A stretch of 9,353 bases of DNA from JAFHCF01 sp048497495 (GTDB taxonomy: Bacteria; Pseudomonadota; Alphaproteobacteria; Rhizobiales; Ancalomicrobiaceae). The DNA lies in assembly GCA_048497495.1 (NCBI GenBank), contig JAFHCF010000175.1, positions 1 to 9,353 on the forward strand, given 5' to 3'. Each line of letters opens with the position of its first letter. Position 1 is the stretch's first letter. A program made the position numbers and the translations under genes. Positions 1 through 6,684 of the stretch are shown here, piece after piece. The notes below the pieces were generated by a model. That model was not told the origin of the DNA and made no database searches. It saw only the letters and a program-made list of their open reading frames with translations.

Positions 1-408
1 CGCGCCGACTTCGCCGCTCTCGAGGCGGCGAGGGCGGCGCGCGCGACGCATCCGCGCGTGCTCTTCGTCCTGACGCTCTCCAACGGTCGGCCGCTCGTCG
101 CCGGCCGCGCCACCGCCGCCGCCGCCATGATCGCGCTCGCCGGCGCCACCAATGTCGCGGGCGACTTCACCGGCTACAAGCCGCTGACCGACGAGGCGAT
201 CGTCGACGCCGCGCCGGATGTCGTGGTGACGATGGAGAACGGCCCGGAGAGCGTCACCGCCGAGAAGGTCTTCGCGCTTCCCGCCTTCGCCTCGACCCCG
301 GCGGCCCGCGATCGCCGGCTCGTCGCCGTCGACGGGGCGGATCTCCTGGCCTTCGGGCCGCGCACCCCGACCATCGCGCGCGATCTGATGGCGCGCCTCG
401 ATCGATGA
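1..408 (+). CDS. hmuT: Haemin ABC transporter substrate-binding protein HmuT, C-terminal part (5' truncated by window)
   Basis: The last 135 codons of a periplasmic haem-binding protein that delivers haemin to an HmuUV-type importer. The frame is open from base 1, and family-like sequence precedes the first possible in-frame start (GTG at 58), so the gene begins outside the window. Recognisable family blocks are VLFVLTLSNGRPLVAGRAT, then ALAGATNV, GYKPLTDEAIVDAAPDVVV, and a C-terminal FGPRTPTIARDL. These belong to the second lobe of the type III (helical-backbone) binding-protein fold. The stop TGA at 406-408 overlaps an ATG at 405, the kind of junction at which the permease hmuU would often start, but the frame from that ATG does not look like a permease. 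The haem permease and ATPase must therefore lie upstream or elsewhere. The family call is fairly secure; the symbol rests on motif recognition. Confidence 0.85.
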   Translation, partial: RADFAALEAARAARATHPRVLFVLTLSNGRPLVAGRATAAAAMIALAGATNVAGDFTGYKPLTDEAIVDAAPDVVVTMENGPESVTAEKVFALPAFASTPAARDRRLVAVDGADLLAFGPRTPTIARDLMARLDR

Positions 409-480
409 CGCGGTTCGCGCGCCGGTCCGGGGAACCTTCCGTCGGGCCGAGCCTCCGTCGTCTGGCCGGAGACGAACACG

Positions 481-509
481 GGCGGGGTCGGGTGAGCGTC
501 GACCCCGCC
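481..509 (+). terminator. GC-rich hairpin downstream of hmuT, possible transcript end
   Basis: A perfect 10-bp inverted repeat: GGCGGGGTCG (481-490) and CGACCCCGCC (500-509) with a 9-nt loop. It lies 72 nt after the hmuT stop and before the next operon. No T-run follows (the next bases are GCGACATCC), so it is not a textbook intrinsic terminator. It may be a Rho-assisted stop or an mRNA 3'-end stabiliser. Confidence 0.4.
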
Positions 510-624
510 GCGACATCCGATCAGATCGGCATCACCGAGCGCCTCGCGATGCGGCGGGATCGGGGATGTGGGCGTGTTTTTCGCCTCAAAAGTAGGCAAG
601 CACCCTTTCTGGTCATATTCGGGC

Positions 625-653
625 TTGACCGATCCGGGTTTTCACGATGCACT
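625..653 (+). promoter_or_regulatory. Weak sigma70-like promoter candidate for the transport operon
   Basis: CTTGAC at 624-629 (TTGACC 625-630) is a good -35 match for an alphaproteobacterial housekeeping promoter. The hexamer 17 nt downstream, TGCACT (648-653), matches the -10 consensus at only three positions. What supports it is mainly its place: in a locally less GC-rich stretch (about 570-690), just upstream of the operator palindromes and the first gene of the operon. Low confidence without transcript mapping. Confidence 0.28.
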
Positions 654-683
654 GAACCAATCGAAAATTGGTTCGGACCAATT
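654..683 (+). promoter_or_regulatory. Interlocked operator palindromes, predicted autoregulatory site of the GntR/FadR regulator
   Basis: Two inverted repeats share one arm. The first has arms GAACCAAT (654-661) and ATTGGTTC (667-674) around CGAAA. The second is AATTGGTTCGGACCAATT (666-683), arms AATTGGT and ACCAATT around TCGG. The result is three alternating half-sites: ACCAAT at 656-661, ATTGGT at 667-672 and ACCAAT at 677-682. The second palindrome closely resembles known FadR-subfamily operators such as that of PdhR (AATTGGTnnnACCAATT), but with a 4-nt rather than 3-nt centre. It ends one base before the ATG at 685, so binding would block transcription or its early elongation. The same bases in RNA could fold into a hairpin over the ribosome-binding region. 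Binding by the adjacent regulator is inferred. Confidence 0.75.
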
Positions 684-684
684 C

Positions 685-1413
685 ATGAGCGAAATTCCAG
701 ACGCTTCCCAGGACAACTCCAACGTCGCCCTCGAGAAGTTGCGCGATCTCCTGCGGTCGGGGCGGTTCGAGCTGGGCGCGCGGCTGCCGACGGAGCGCAC
801 TCTGGCGGGCGAGTTCGACGTCAGCCGGCGGTCGGTTCGTCGCGCCTTCGAGGTGCTCGAGGCCGAGGGGTTGGTCTGGCGCCGACAGGGGTCCGGCACC
901 TTCGCCGGGACGCGTCCGAGCGTCCCGCGTGAGAGCCTCGGCGTGCTGGTGGCCGGCACCGACGCCCTGGAGGTGATGGAAGTCCGACTGCGTCTCGAGC
1001 CGCAGCTGGCGCAACTCGCCGCCCTTCGGGCCAAGGTCGAGGACGTGCGCGGCATGTACGACCTGATCGGCAAGATCGTCGAATGCGCCGACGCCGATGC
1101 CCAGGAACTGTGGGACGGCGCGCTGCATCGCAAGATCGCCCAATGCGCCGGCAACAGCCTGCTCTTGACGCTGTTCGACGTGATGAACCGTGCCCGGCAG
1201 GACCCCGCCTGGCAGAGGATCCGGCAGCAGGCGCGGGTCGTCGCCAAGACGCGATCCGTCACCCACGACCAACATCTGGCGATCATCGACGCGATCTCGG
1301 CGCGCGATCCCGTCGGCGCCGCCGAAGCGATGCGCGGCCACCTGCTGACACTGCAGGAGAGCCTGATACGCGCCACCTCGCACGACCCGCTCGCCGAGCG
1401 GATGAAGACCTGA
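685..1413 (+). CDS. GntR-family transcriptional regulator, FadR subfamily (FCD ligand-binding domain)
   Basis: A 242-residue DNA-binding regulator, the usual length for the FadR subfamily. Residues about 13-76 form the winged helix-turn-helix: LPTERTLAGEFDVSRRSVRRA (34-54, read in two pieces) followed by the wing RRQGSGTF (66-73). Residues about 90-230 are an all-helical FCD domain. Asp144, His148, His197 and His219 fit the metal-binding set that lets many FCD domains hold a carboxylate effector. The ATG at 685 was chosen because it puts the HTH at the usual distance from the N-terminus. An in-frame GTG at 568 would add 39 residues unlike the family and would run coding sequence through the operator. 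The Shine-Dalgarno sequence is weak (CGGA, 674-677) and lies inside the palindrome. The gene heads the operon 60 nt before the binding-protein gene, so it probably represses that operon and itself until an effector related to the imported compound binds. The effector is unknown. Confidence 0.93.
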   Translation: MSEIPDASQDNSNVALEKLRDLLRSGRFELGARLPTERTLAGEFDVSRRSVRRAFEVLEAEGLVWRRQGSGTFAGTRPSVPRESLGVLVAGTDALEVMEVRLRLEPQLAQLAALRAKVEDVRGMYDLIGKIVECADADAQELWDGALHRKIAQCAGNSLLLTLFDVMNRARQDPAWQRIRQQARVVAKTRSVTHDQHLAIIDAISARDPVGAAEAMRGHLLTLQESLIRATSHDPLAERMKT

Positions 1414-1430
1414 CGCAGTGAGACATCCGT

Positions 1431-1449
1431 CCGGGCCCCAAGCGCCCGG
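1431..1449 (+). other. Short hairpin between regulator and binding-protein genes
   Basis: CCGGGC (1431-1436) pairs with GCCCGG (1444-1449) across a 7-nt loop. There is no T-tract. It ends 11 nt before the strong ribosome-binding site of the next gene. It could protect the 5' end of a processed binding-protein mRNA or be chance in GC-rich DNA. Confidence 0.35.
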
Positions 1450-1460
1450 CGCGTGAGTGA

Positions 1461-1471
1461 AGAGGAGAAGG
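1461..1471 (+). promoter_or_regulatory. Strong ribosome-binding site fixing the binding-protein start
   Basis: AGAGGAGAAGG is purine-rich and contains GGAG about 7 nt before the ATG at 1474. It decides for 1474 over the in-frame GTG at 1453, which would overlap this site and place charged residues before the signal peptide. It is the best Shine-Dalgarno in the first half of the operon, fitting the high output expected of a binding protein. Confidence 0.75.
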
Positions 1472-1473
1472 GC

Positions 1474-2982
1474 ATGAAGAAAGCTGGAACTCTGGTGACG
1501 GCTCTCGCGGGCATGATGCTCGCGGCGCCGGCCTTCGCCGCCGATCTGAAGATCGGCCTCGCGGAAGACCCCGACATGCTCGATCCGGCGCAGTCGCGCA
1601 CCTTCGTCGGACGCATCGTCTACACCGCCCTGTGCGACAAGCTCGTCGACGTCACGCCGAAGCTCGAGATCGTGCCGCAGCTGGCCACCGAATGGGCGTG
1701 GTCGGAGGGCGGCAAGGTGCTGACGATGAAGCTGCGCTCCGGCGTGAAGTTCCACGACGGCACCTCGATGGACGCCGCGGCGGTCGTCGCCACGATCAAG
1801 CGCAATCAGACGATGACGGAATCCCGCCGCAAGAGCGAGGTCGCCTCGGTCGCCTCGGTCGAGGCCACCGGGCCGCTCGAGGTCAAGTTCACCCTGAAGC
1901 AGCCGGACGCCACCTTCCTCGCCCAGCTCTCCGACCGCGCCGGCATGATCGTCTCGCCGAAGGCCGCCGCCGCGCTCGGCGCCAATTTCGGCAGCCATCC
2001 GGTCTGCGCCGGTCCGTTCAAGTTCGTCGAACGGGTCCAGCAGGATCGCATCGTGCTCGAGAAGTTCGCCGACTATTGGGACAAGGACAAGTTCCACTTC
2101 GACAAGGTGACCTATCTGCCGATCGTCGATTCCACCGTCCGTCTCGCGAACCTGCGCGCCGGCGACCTCGACATGATCGAGCGCATGGCCCCCACCGACG
2201 TCGCCGTGGTCAAGGGCGATTCCAAGCTGGGCCTCGCCCAGGTCGTCAACCTCGGCTATCTGGCGCTCTACGTGAACGTCGGCAACGGCCCGCGCGCCGA
2301 CACGCCCTTCGGCAAGGACAAGCGCATCCGTCAGGCCTTCTCGCTCGCCATCGATCGCGAGGCGCTGAACCAGATCGTCTACGAGGGCACCGCGCCGGCC
2401 GGCAACCAGCCCTTCGCGCCGACCAGCCCCTGGTACGACGAGAAGCTCCCGGTCCAGAAGCGCGACGTCGCCAAGGCCAAGGCTCTGCTCAAGGCCGCCG
2501 GTCACGAACGCGTCGCGATCGAGATGCTGATCTCCAACAGCCCGATCGTCACCCAGATGATGCAGGCGGTGCAGGCGATGACCGCCGAGGCCGGCTTCGA
2601 CGTGACGCTGAAGACGACGGAGTTCGCCACGCTCCTCAACGAGGAATCCACCGGCAACTACCAGATCGCCCGCACCGACTGGTCCGGCCGCGTCGACCCC
2701 GACGGCAACATTCACCAGTTCGCCACCTGCAAGGGCGGCCTCAACGACGTGAAGTACTGCAATCCGAAGGTCGACGAACTCCTGAACGCGGCGCGTACCT
2801 CGGTCGATCCCAAGGTGCGCAAGGAGAAGTACGACGCCGCCACGGAGATCCTCAACGACGACCTGCCCTACATCTACCTCGGCCATCAGTCGTGGCTGTG
2901 GGCCTTCGACAAGAAGGTGAAGGGCTTCGTGCCGTCGCCCGACGGCATGATTCGCCTGAACGACGTCGCCAAGGCGAACTGA
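1474..2982 (+). CDS. Peptide-type ABC transporter substrate-binding protein (SBP_bac_5 family)
   Basis: A 502-residue periplasmic protein of the DppA/OppA/GsiB family that captures the ligand and presents it to the permeases encoded next. Residues 1-22 are a Sec signal peptide: MKK, a hydrophobic core, and the cleavage motif AFA before Ala23. Family landmarks are the start LKIGLAEDPDMLDPA (25-39), LRSGVKFHDGTSMDA (87-101), the segment CAGPFKF (178-184), and KRIRQAFSLAIDREAL (283-298). Cys419 and Cys429 sit where DppA has a disulphide; Cys54 and Cys178 may form another. In OppA and DppA a W-x-x-D segment supplies an Asp that holds the peptide's free amino group. Here the segment reads WSGR (403-406), so that Asp appears to be Arg406. 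The ligand may therefore lack a free alpha-amino group, although this change is also seen in other SBP_bac_5 members of unknown ligand. Confidence 0.95.
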   Translation: MKKAGTLVTALAGMMLAAPAFAADLKIGLAEDPDMLDPAQSRTFVGRIVYTALCDKLVDVTPKLEIVPQLATEWAWSEGGKVLTMKLRSGVKFHDGTSMDAAAVVATIKRNQTMTESRRKSEVASVASVEATGPLEVKFTLKQPDATFLAQLSDRAGMIVSPKAAAALGANFGSHPVCAGPFKFVERVQQDRIVLEKFADYWDKDKFHFDKVTYLPIVDSTVRLANLRAGDLDMIERMAPTDVAVVKGDSKLGLAQVVNLGYLALYVNVGNGPRADTPFGKDKRIRQAFSLAIDREALNQIVYEGTAPAGNQPFAPTSPWYDEKLPVQKRDVAKAKALLKAAGHERVAIEMLISNSPIVTQMMQAVQAMTAEAGFDVTLKTTEFATLLNEESTGNYQIARTDWSGRVDPDGNIHQFATCKGGLNDVKYCNPKVDELLNAARTSVDPKVRKEKYDAATEILNDDLPYIYLGHQSWLWAFDKKVKGFVPSPDGMIRLNDVAKAN

Positions 2983-2991
2983 CCCGCGACG

Positions 2992-3017
2992 AGAGAGGGC
3001 GTCGCGGCGCCCTCTCT
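2992..3017 (+). terminator. Intercistronic hairpin after the binding-protein gene (attenuator or mRNA stabiliser)
   Basis: A perfect 10-bp stem: AGAGAGGGCG (2992-3001) and CGCCCTCTCT (3008-3017), with the 6-nt loop TCGCGG. It begins 9 nt after the binding-protein stop and fills much of the 66-nt gap before the first permease. No T-run follows, so it is better read as a partial stop or as a block to 3' exonucleases. Such hairpins commonly raise binding-protein mRNA over permease mRNA in ABC importer operons. It was recognised from base pairing only; the effect is inferred. Confidence 0.6.
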
Positions 3018-3048
3018 TCCGCCCGCGAAGGCGAACCCGGAGGACCCC

Positions 3049-3996
3049 ATGTACGTCTTCATTGTCCGACGGCTGTTGTTGGCGATCCCGACGCTGCTGA
3101 TCATCTCGGTCTTCGTCTTCTCGCTGCAGAAGCTGCTGCCGGGCGATCCCGTGCTGGTGATGGCCGGCGAGGAGCGCGATCCGGAGGTGCTCGAGACGCT
3201 GCGCGCCAAATATCGCTTCAACGATCCGATTCCGGTCCAGTACGTCGCCTGGCTCGGCACGGCGATGAAGGGAGATCTGGGGATTTCGCTCCGGACCAAT
3301 CAGCCGGTCCTCGAGCTGATCGGCGAGAAGCTGCCGGTGACGATGCAGTTGGCGCTGATGTCGATGGGCTTCGCGCTGCTGATCGGCATTCCGATGGGCA
3401 TTCTCGCGGCGGTCAAGAAGAACACCCTGGTCGACTACGTCGCCAGCATCCTGGCGCTCTCCGGGCTCTCGGTGCCGAACTTCTGGCTCGGCATCATGCT
3501 GATCCTGTTGGTCTCGGTGAAACTCGGCTGGTTGCCGGCGTCGGGCTATCAACCCTTCTTCGTCGACCCGCTGCTGTCGCTCAAGACCATGCTGATGCCG
3601 GCCTTCGTGCTCGGCAATGCGCTGGCGGCGACGATGATGCGCCACACCCGTTCGGCGATGATCGGCGTCCTGAGTTCGGACTATGTGCGCACGGCGCGCG
3701 CCAAGGGGCTCTCGGAGCGGGCGGTGATCCTGTCGCACGGGTTTCGCAACGCGGTCCTGCCGATCGTCACGCTGAGCGCCCTGCTCTTCGGCGAGCTGCT
3801 CGCCGGCGCGGTGCTCACCGAACAGATCTTCACCATCCCGGGCTTCGGCAAGCTGATCGTCGACGCGGTCTTCAACCGCGACTATGCCGTCGTCCAGGGA
3901 GTGGTGCTGTGCACCGCCATCGGCTTCATCACCATGAATCTGATCGCCGACGTGCTCTACGTCGTGCTCAACCCGCGCATGAGGGCCAGCCTATGA
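3049..3996 (+). CDS. Peptide-type ABC transporter permease, DppB/GsiC-like
   Basis: A 315-residue inner-membrane permease of the BPD_transp_1 type, the first of the two that form the channel. The N-terminus MYVFIVRRLLLAIPTLLIIS is typical of DppB proteins, followed by FSLQKLLPGDPV and GDLGIS (76-80). Six hydrophobic spans lie near residues 9-28, 100-122, 131-157, 180-196, 235-258 and 281-303. The cytoplasmic EAA loop that docks on the ATPase is YVRTARAKGLSERAVILSHG with a following LP (212-238). The C-terminus NPRMRASL is usual for the family. The start at 3049 has GGAGG at 3039-3043. The stop overlaps the start of the second permease by 4 nt, implying translational coupling and a heteromeric channel. 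The substrate cannot be read from the permease. Confidence 0.95.
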   Translation: MYVFIVRRLLLAIPTLLIISVFVFSLQKLLPGDPVLVMAGEERDPEVLETLRAKYRFNDPIPVQYVAWLGTAMKGDLGISLRTNQPVLELIGEKLPVTMQLALMSMGFALLIGIPMGILAAVKKNTLVDYVASILALSGLSVPNFWLGIMLILLVSVKLGWLPASGYQPFFVDPLLSLKTMLMPAFVLGNALAATMMRHTRSAMIGVLSSDYVRTARAKGLSERAVILSHGFRNAVLPIVTLSALLFGELLAGAVLTEQIFTIPGFGKLIVDAVFNRDYAVVQGVVLCTAIGFITMNLIADVLYVVLNPRMRASL

Positions 3997-4856
3997 CGGC
4001 GATCGAGACGGTGACCGCGTCGCGGCCGTCGAGCCGCGCCTGGCGCAAGCTCTCCGCCAACAAGGGGGCGCTGGTCGGGCTCGGCATCGTCGTCTTCTTC
4101 GGGGTCGTCGCCCTCCTGGCGGCGATCCTGCCGATCGCCGATCCCAACGCCACCAGTTGGACGGCGATCCGCAAGGCGCCGTCGCTCGCCCATTTCCTCG
4201 GCACCGACGAACTCGGACGCGACATCTTCTCGCGGATGATCTGGGGGGCGCGCGCCTCGCTCGCCGCCGGCCTCTTCTCGGTCACCCTGGCGGTGGCGGT
4301 CGGCGTGCCGCTCGGCATTCTCTCGGGATATTTCGGCGGTTGGTTCGACATCGTCGTCTCCCGCGTCACCGAAGCCTTCCTGGCCATGCCGTTCCTGATC
4401 ACGGCGATCGCGCTCGCCGCCTTCCTCGGCCCCAGCCTGGTCAACTCGATGATCGCCATCGCGCTCTCGGCCCTGCCGATCTTCGTCCGGCTGACGCGCG
4501 GCCAGGTGCTGGCGGTCAAGACCGAGGAATATGTCGAGGGCGCGCGCTCGATCGGGCTCGGGCCGATCGCCATCATGGTGCGCTACATCTTCCCCAACGT
4601 CCTGCCGCCGATCCTGGTCCAGGCGACGCTGACGGTGGCGACCGCGATCATCGCCGAGGCGAGCCTGTCCTTCCTCGGCCTCGGTCAGCAACCGCCGGCC
4701 GCGAGTTGGGGCTCGATGCTCAACGTCGCCAAGAACTTCCTCTCCCAGGCGCCGTGGATGGCGGTGTGGCCGGGCGGGGCGATCTTCCTCGTCGTCATCG
4801 GATTCAATCTCCTGGGCGACGGTTTGCGGGACGCGCTCGACCCGCGCTCCGCCTGA
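3993..4856 (+). CDS. Peptide-type ABC transporter permease, DppC/GsiD-like
   Basis: A 287-residue partner of the preceding permease. It has the N-terminal cytoplasmic stretch and first membrane span of DppC proteins (span about 26-48), then the subfamily signature HFLGTDELGRDIFSR (68-82). Further spans lie near 90-112, 130-148, 150-168, 205-225 and 260-278. The EAA loop is EYVEGARSIGLG with a following NVLPP (179-206). The C-terminus GDGLRDALDPR is the usual ending. The ATG at 3993 overlaps the upstream stop (ATGA), and the first residues MTAIETV agree with a short hydrophilic leader. The next gene starts 43 nt downstream with no visible terminator between. Confidence 0.95.
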   Translation: MTAIETVTASRPSSRAWRKLSANKGALVGLGIVVFFGVVALLAAILPIADPNATSWTAIRKAPSLAHFLGTDELGRDIFSRMIWGARASLAAGLFSVTLAVAVGVPLGILSGYFGGWFDIVVSRVTEAFLAMPFLITAIALAAFLGPSLVNSMIAIALSALPIFVRLTRGQVLAVKTEEYVEGARSIGLGPIAIMVRYIFPNVLPPILVQATLTVATAIIAEASLSFLGLGQQPPAASWGSMLNVAKNFLSQAPWMAVWPGGAIFLVVIGFNLLGDGLRDALDPRSA

Positions 4857-4899
4857 CCTCCTCGCACCTCTCGACCTCAGACAACCGGGAAGACAAGTA

Positions 4900-6681
4900 A
4901 TGACCGGGTTCACCACACGACCGGAAGTCCTCGGCACCTTCGGCGTCGTCACCACTACCCACTGGATCGCCTCCGCCGTCGGCATGGCCATCCTCGAGAA
5001 GGGTGGCAACGCCTTCGATGCCGCCGTCGCGGCGGGCTTCGTGCTGCAGATCGTCGAGCCGCATCTGTGCGGACCGGGCGGCGATCTGCCGGCGCTGATC
5101 TATTCGCGCAAGAAGGACCGCGTCGAGGTGATCTGCGCCCAAGGGCCGGCGCCGGCCGGCGCGACGATCGAACACTACACCGGCGAGGGGCTCGACCTCA
5201 TTCCCGGCGACGGCCTCTTGGCGACCGTGATTCCCGGCGCCTTCGACGGCTGGATGCTGATGTTGCGCGACTACGGCACGATGAGCGTGCGCGAGGTGCT
5301 CGAGCCGGCGATCTACTACGCCGCCACCGGCCATCCGATGTTGGCGCGGGTATCGGCCACCATCAAGGGATTGGGCGGCTTCTTCGAGGAACATTGGCCG
5401 ACCTCGCACGAGACCTGGCTGCCGGGCGGCGCCGCGCCGGAGCCGCGGGCGCTCTTCAAGAATCCGGTTCTGGCCGAGACCTGGCGGCGGATCGTCGCCG
5501 AGGCGGAGGCGGCATCGAGCCGCGAGGCGGGGATCGAGGCGGCGCGAGATGCCTTCTATCGCGGTTTCGTCGCCGAGCGGATCGACGCCTATCTGCGGAC
5601 GGCCGAGGTGATGGACGCCAGCGGCCGGTGCCACAAGGGGGTGCTCACCGCCGACGACATGGCGAACTGGTCGGCGACCATCGAGGCGCCGCAGACCTAC
5701 GACTACCGCGGTTGGACCGTCGCCAAGACGCGCGCCTGGGGCCAGGGGCCGGTGCTGCTCCAGTCGTTGTCGATCCTCGCCGGTTTCGACCTCGCGGCGA
5801 TGGATCCGAACGGGCCGGAGTTCGTCCACACCGTGGTCGAGGCGATGAAACTCGCCTATGCCGACCGCGAGGTCTATTACGGCGACCCCGACTTCTCGGT
5901 GGTGCCGATCGACACGCTCCTCGGCGAGGCCTATGCGGCGGAGCGGCGCAAGCTGATCGGCGAGACGGCCACGCTCGATCTGCGCCCCGGCCGGCTCGCC
6001 GGCTTCGAGGACCAGCACGACCGCACCATGGAGATGCTCGGCGCTTTCGAGACCGGCGCGGTCTACGAGCCGACGATGGCGCATCTCACCGAAAAGCGCG
6101 GCGACACGGTGCACATCGACGTCATCGATCGCGACGGCAACATGGTCTCGGTGACGCCGTCCGGCGGTTGGCTGCAATCCTCGCCGACCATCCCCGGCCT
6201 CGGCTTCTGCCTCAACTCGCGGGCGCAGATGTTCTGGCTGAAGCCCGGCCTGCCGACCTCGCTGGCACCGGGGCGGCGGCCGCGCACCACCCTGACCCCG
6301 TCGATCGCGCTCCACGAGGGACGGCCGGCGCTCGCCTTCGGCTCACCGGGCGGCGACCAGCAGGATCAGTGGCAGCTCTCCTTCTTCCTGCGCCACGTCG
6401 ATCACCGCCTCGATCTCCAGGCGACGATCGATCGGCCGCTGTTCCACACGGCGCACTTCCCCGGTTCGTTCTACCCGCGCACCCGCGATCCGGGCAGCGT
6501 GATGGTCGAAGCCTCGTTCCCGACCGCGACCCTCGACGATCTGCGGCGTCGCGGTCATCGGCTGACGGTCGCCGAGCCCTGGTCGGTCGGTCGTCTGACG
6601 GCGGCCGAGCGCGACGCCGACGGCCTGTTGCGCGCCGCCGCGACCCCGAGACTGATGCAAGCCTATGCCATCGGAAGGTGA
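4900..6681 (+). CDS. Gamma-glutamyltransferase-family Ntn-hydrolase, cytoplasmic, probably with altered substrate specificity
   Basis: A 593-residue member of the GGT family (COG0405). Such proenzymes cut themselves before a Thr that becomes the N-terminal nucleophile. Family blocks are GGNAFDAAVAAGFVLQ (35-50), GPGGD (58-62), DTVHIDVIDRDGN (402-414), RPRTTLTPS (460-468) and GSPGGDQQDQW (481-491). Aligned with E. coli GGT, Thr403 matches catalytic Thr391, and Gly484-Gly485 match the oxyanion-hole glycines. Residues that bind the gamma-glutamyl head group seem changed: Arg114 becomes Gln81, Asn411 becomes Gly423, Asp433 becomes Met444, and Ser462-Ser463 become Thr463-Thr464. There is no signal peptide, so it should act in the cytoplasm after import, unlike periplasmic GGT. 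It lies inside the importer operon, 3 nt before the DUF1028 gene. Hydrolysis of an amide in the imported compound is likely; true gamma-glutamyl transfer is doubtful. Confidence 0.9.
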   Translation: MTGFTTRPEVLGTFGVVTTTHWIASAVGMAILEKGGNAFDAAVAAGFVLQIVEPHLCGPGGDLPALIYSRKKDRVEVICAQGPAPAGATIEHYTGEGLDLIPGDGLLATVIPGAFDGWMLMLRDYGTMSVREVLEPAIYYAATGHPMLARVSATIKGLGGFFEEHWPTSHETWLPGGAAPEPRALFKNPVLAETWRRIVAEAEAASSREAGIEAARDAFYRGFVAERIDAYLRTAEVMDASGRCHKGVLTADDMANWSATIEAPQTYDYRGWTVAKTRAWGQGPVLLQSLSILAGFDLAAMDPNGPEFVHTVVEAMKLAYADREVYYGDPDFSVVPIDTLLGEAYAAERRKLIGETATLDLRPGRLAGFEDQHDRTMEMLGAFETGAVYEPTMAHLTEKRGDTVHIDVIDRDGNMVSVTPSGGWLQSSPTIPGLGFCLNSRAQMFWLKPGLPTSLAPGRRPRTTLTPSIALHEGRPALAFGSPGGDQQDQWQLSFFLRHVDHRLDLQATIDRPLFHTAHFPGSFYPRTRDPGSVMVEASFPTATLDDLRRRGHRLTVAEPWSVGRLTAAERDADGLLRAAATPRLMQAYAIGR

Positions 6682-6684
6682 GTC

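Noticed and set aside
571..585. GGCG-TGTTTTT-CGCC, a small stem-loop with T bases.
   Set aside because: Only a 4-bp stem, and the T-run is in the loop rather than after the stem, so it is not a terminator.
568..684. GTG at 568 as the start of the GntR regulator.
   Set aside because: The 39 extra residues do not resemble the family and would make the operator palindromes coding. ATG 685 gives the normal length and HTH position.
405..932. An open frame starting at the hmuT stop overlap and crossing into the regulator gene.
   Set aside because: No membrane span or known domain. It overlaps the GntR gene by about 250 bases in another frame and passes through the operator.
1453..1473. GTG at 1453 as the start of the binding protein.
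   Set aside because: It would add MSEEEKG before the MKK of a normal signal peptide and would overlap the strong ribosome-binding site at 1461-1471.
1840..1857. A 9-bp tandem repeat (GTCGCCTCG twice) in the binding-protein gene.
   Set aside because: Two copies only, in frame, encoding a short VASVAS stretch inside a conserved domain. No sign of a mobile or variable repeat.
613..3738. A very long open frame on the - strand (over 1000 codons) opposite the regulator, binding protein and first permease.
   Set aside because: Its product is rich in Arg, His, Asp and Gln in low-complexity runs, with no recognisable domain. It is the mirror of strongly G/C-biased codons on the + strand, which rarely create stops on the other side.
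1632..3992. A long + strand frame that runs into the second permease from far upstream.
   Set aside because: Upstream of 3993 it is an Arg/Gly/Ala-rich shadow of the binding-protein and first-permease genes. Only the part from the ATG at 3993 has family sequence.
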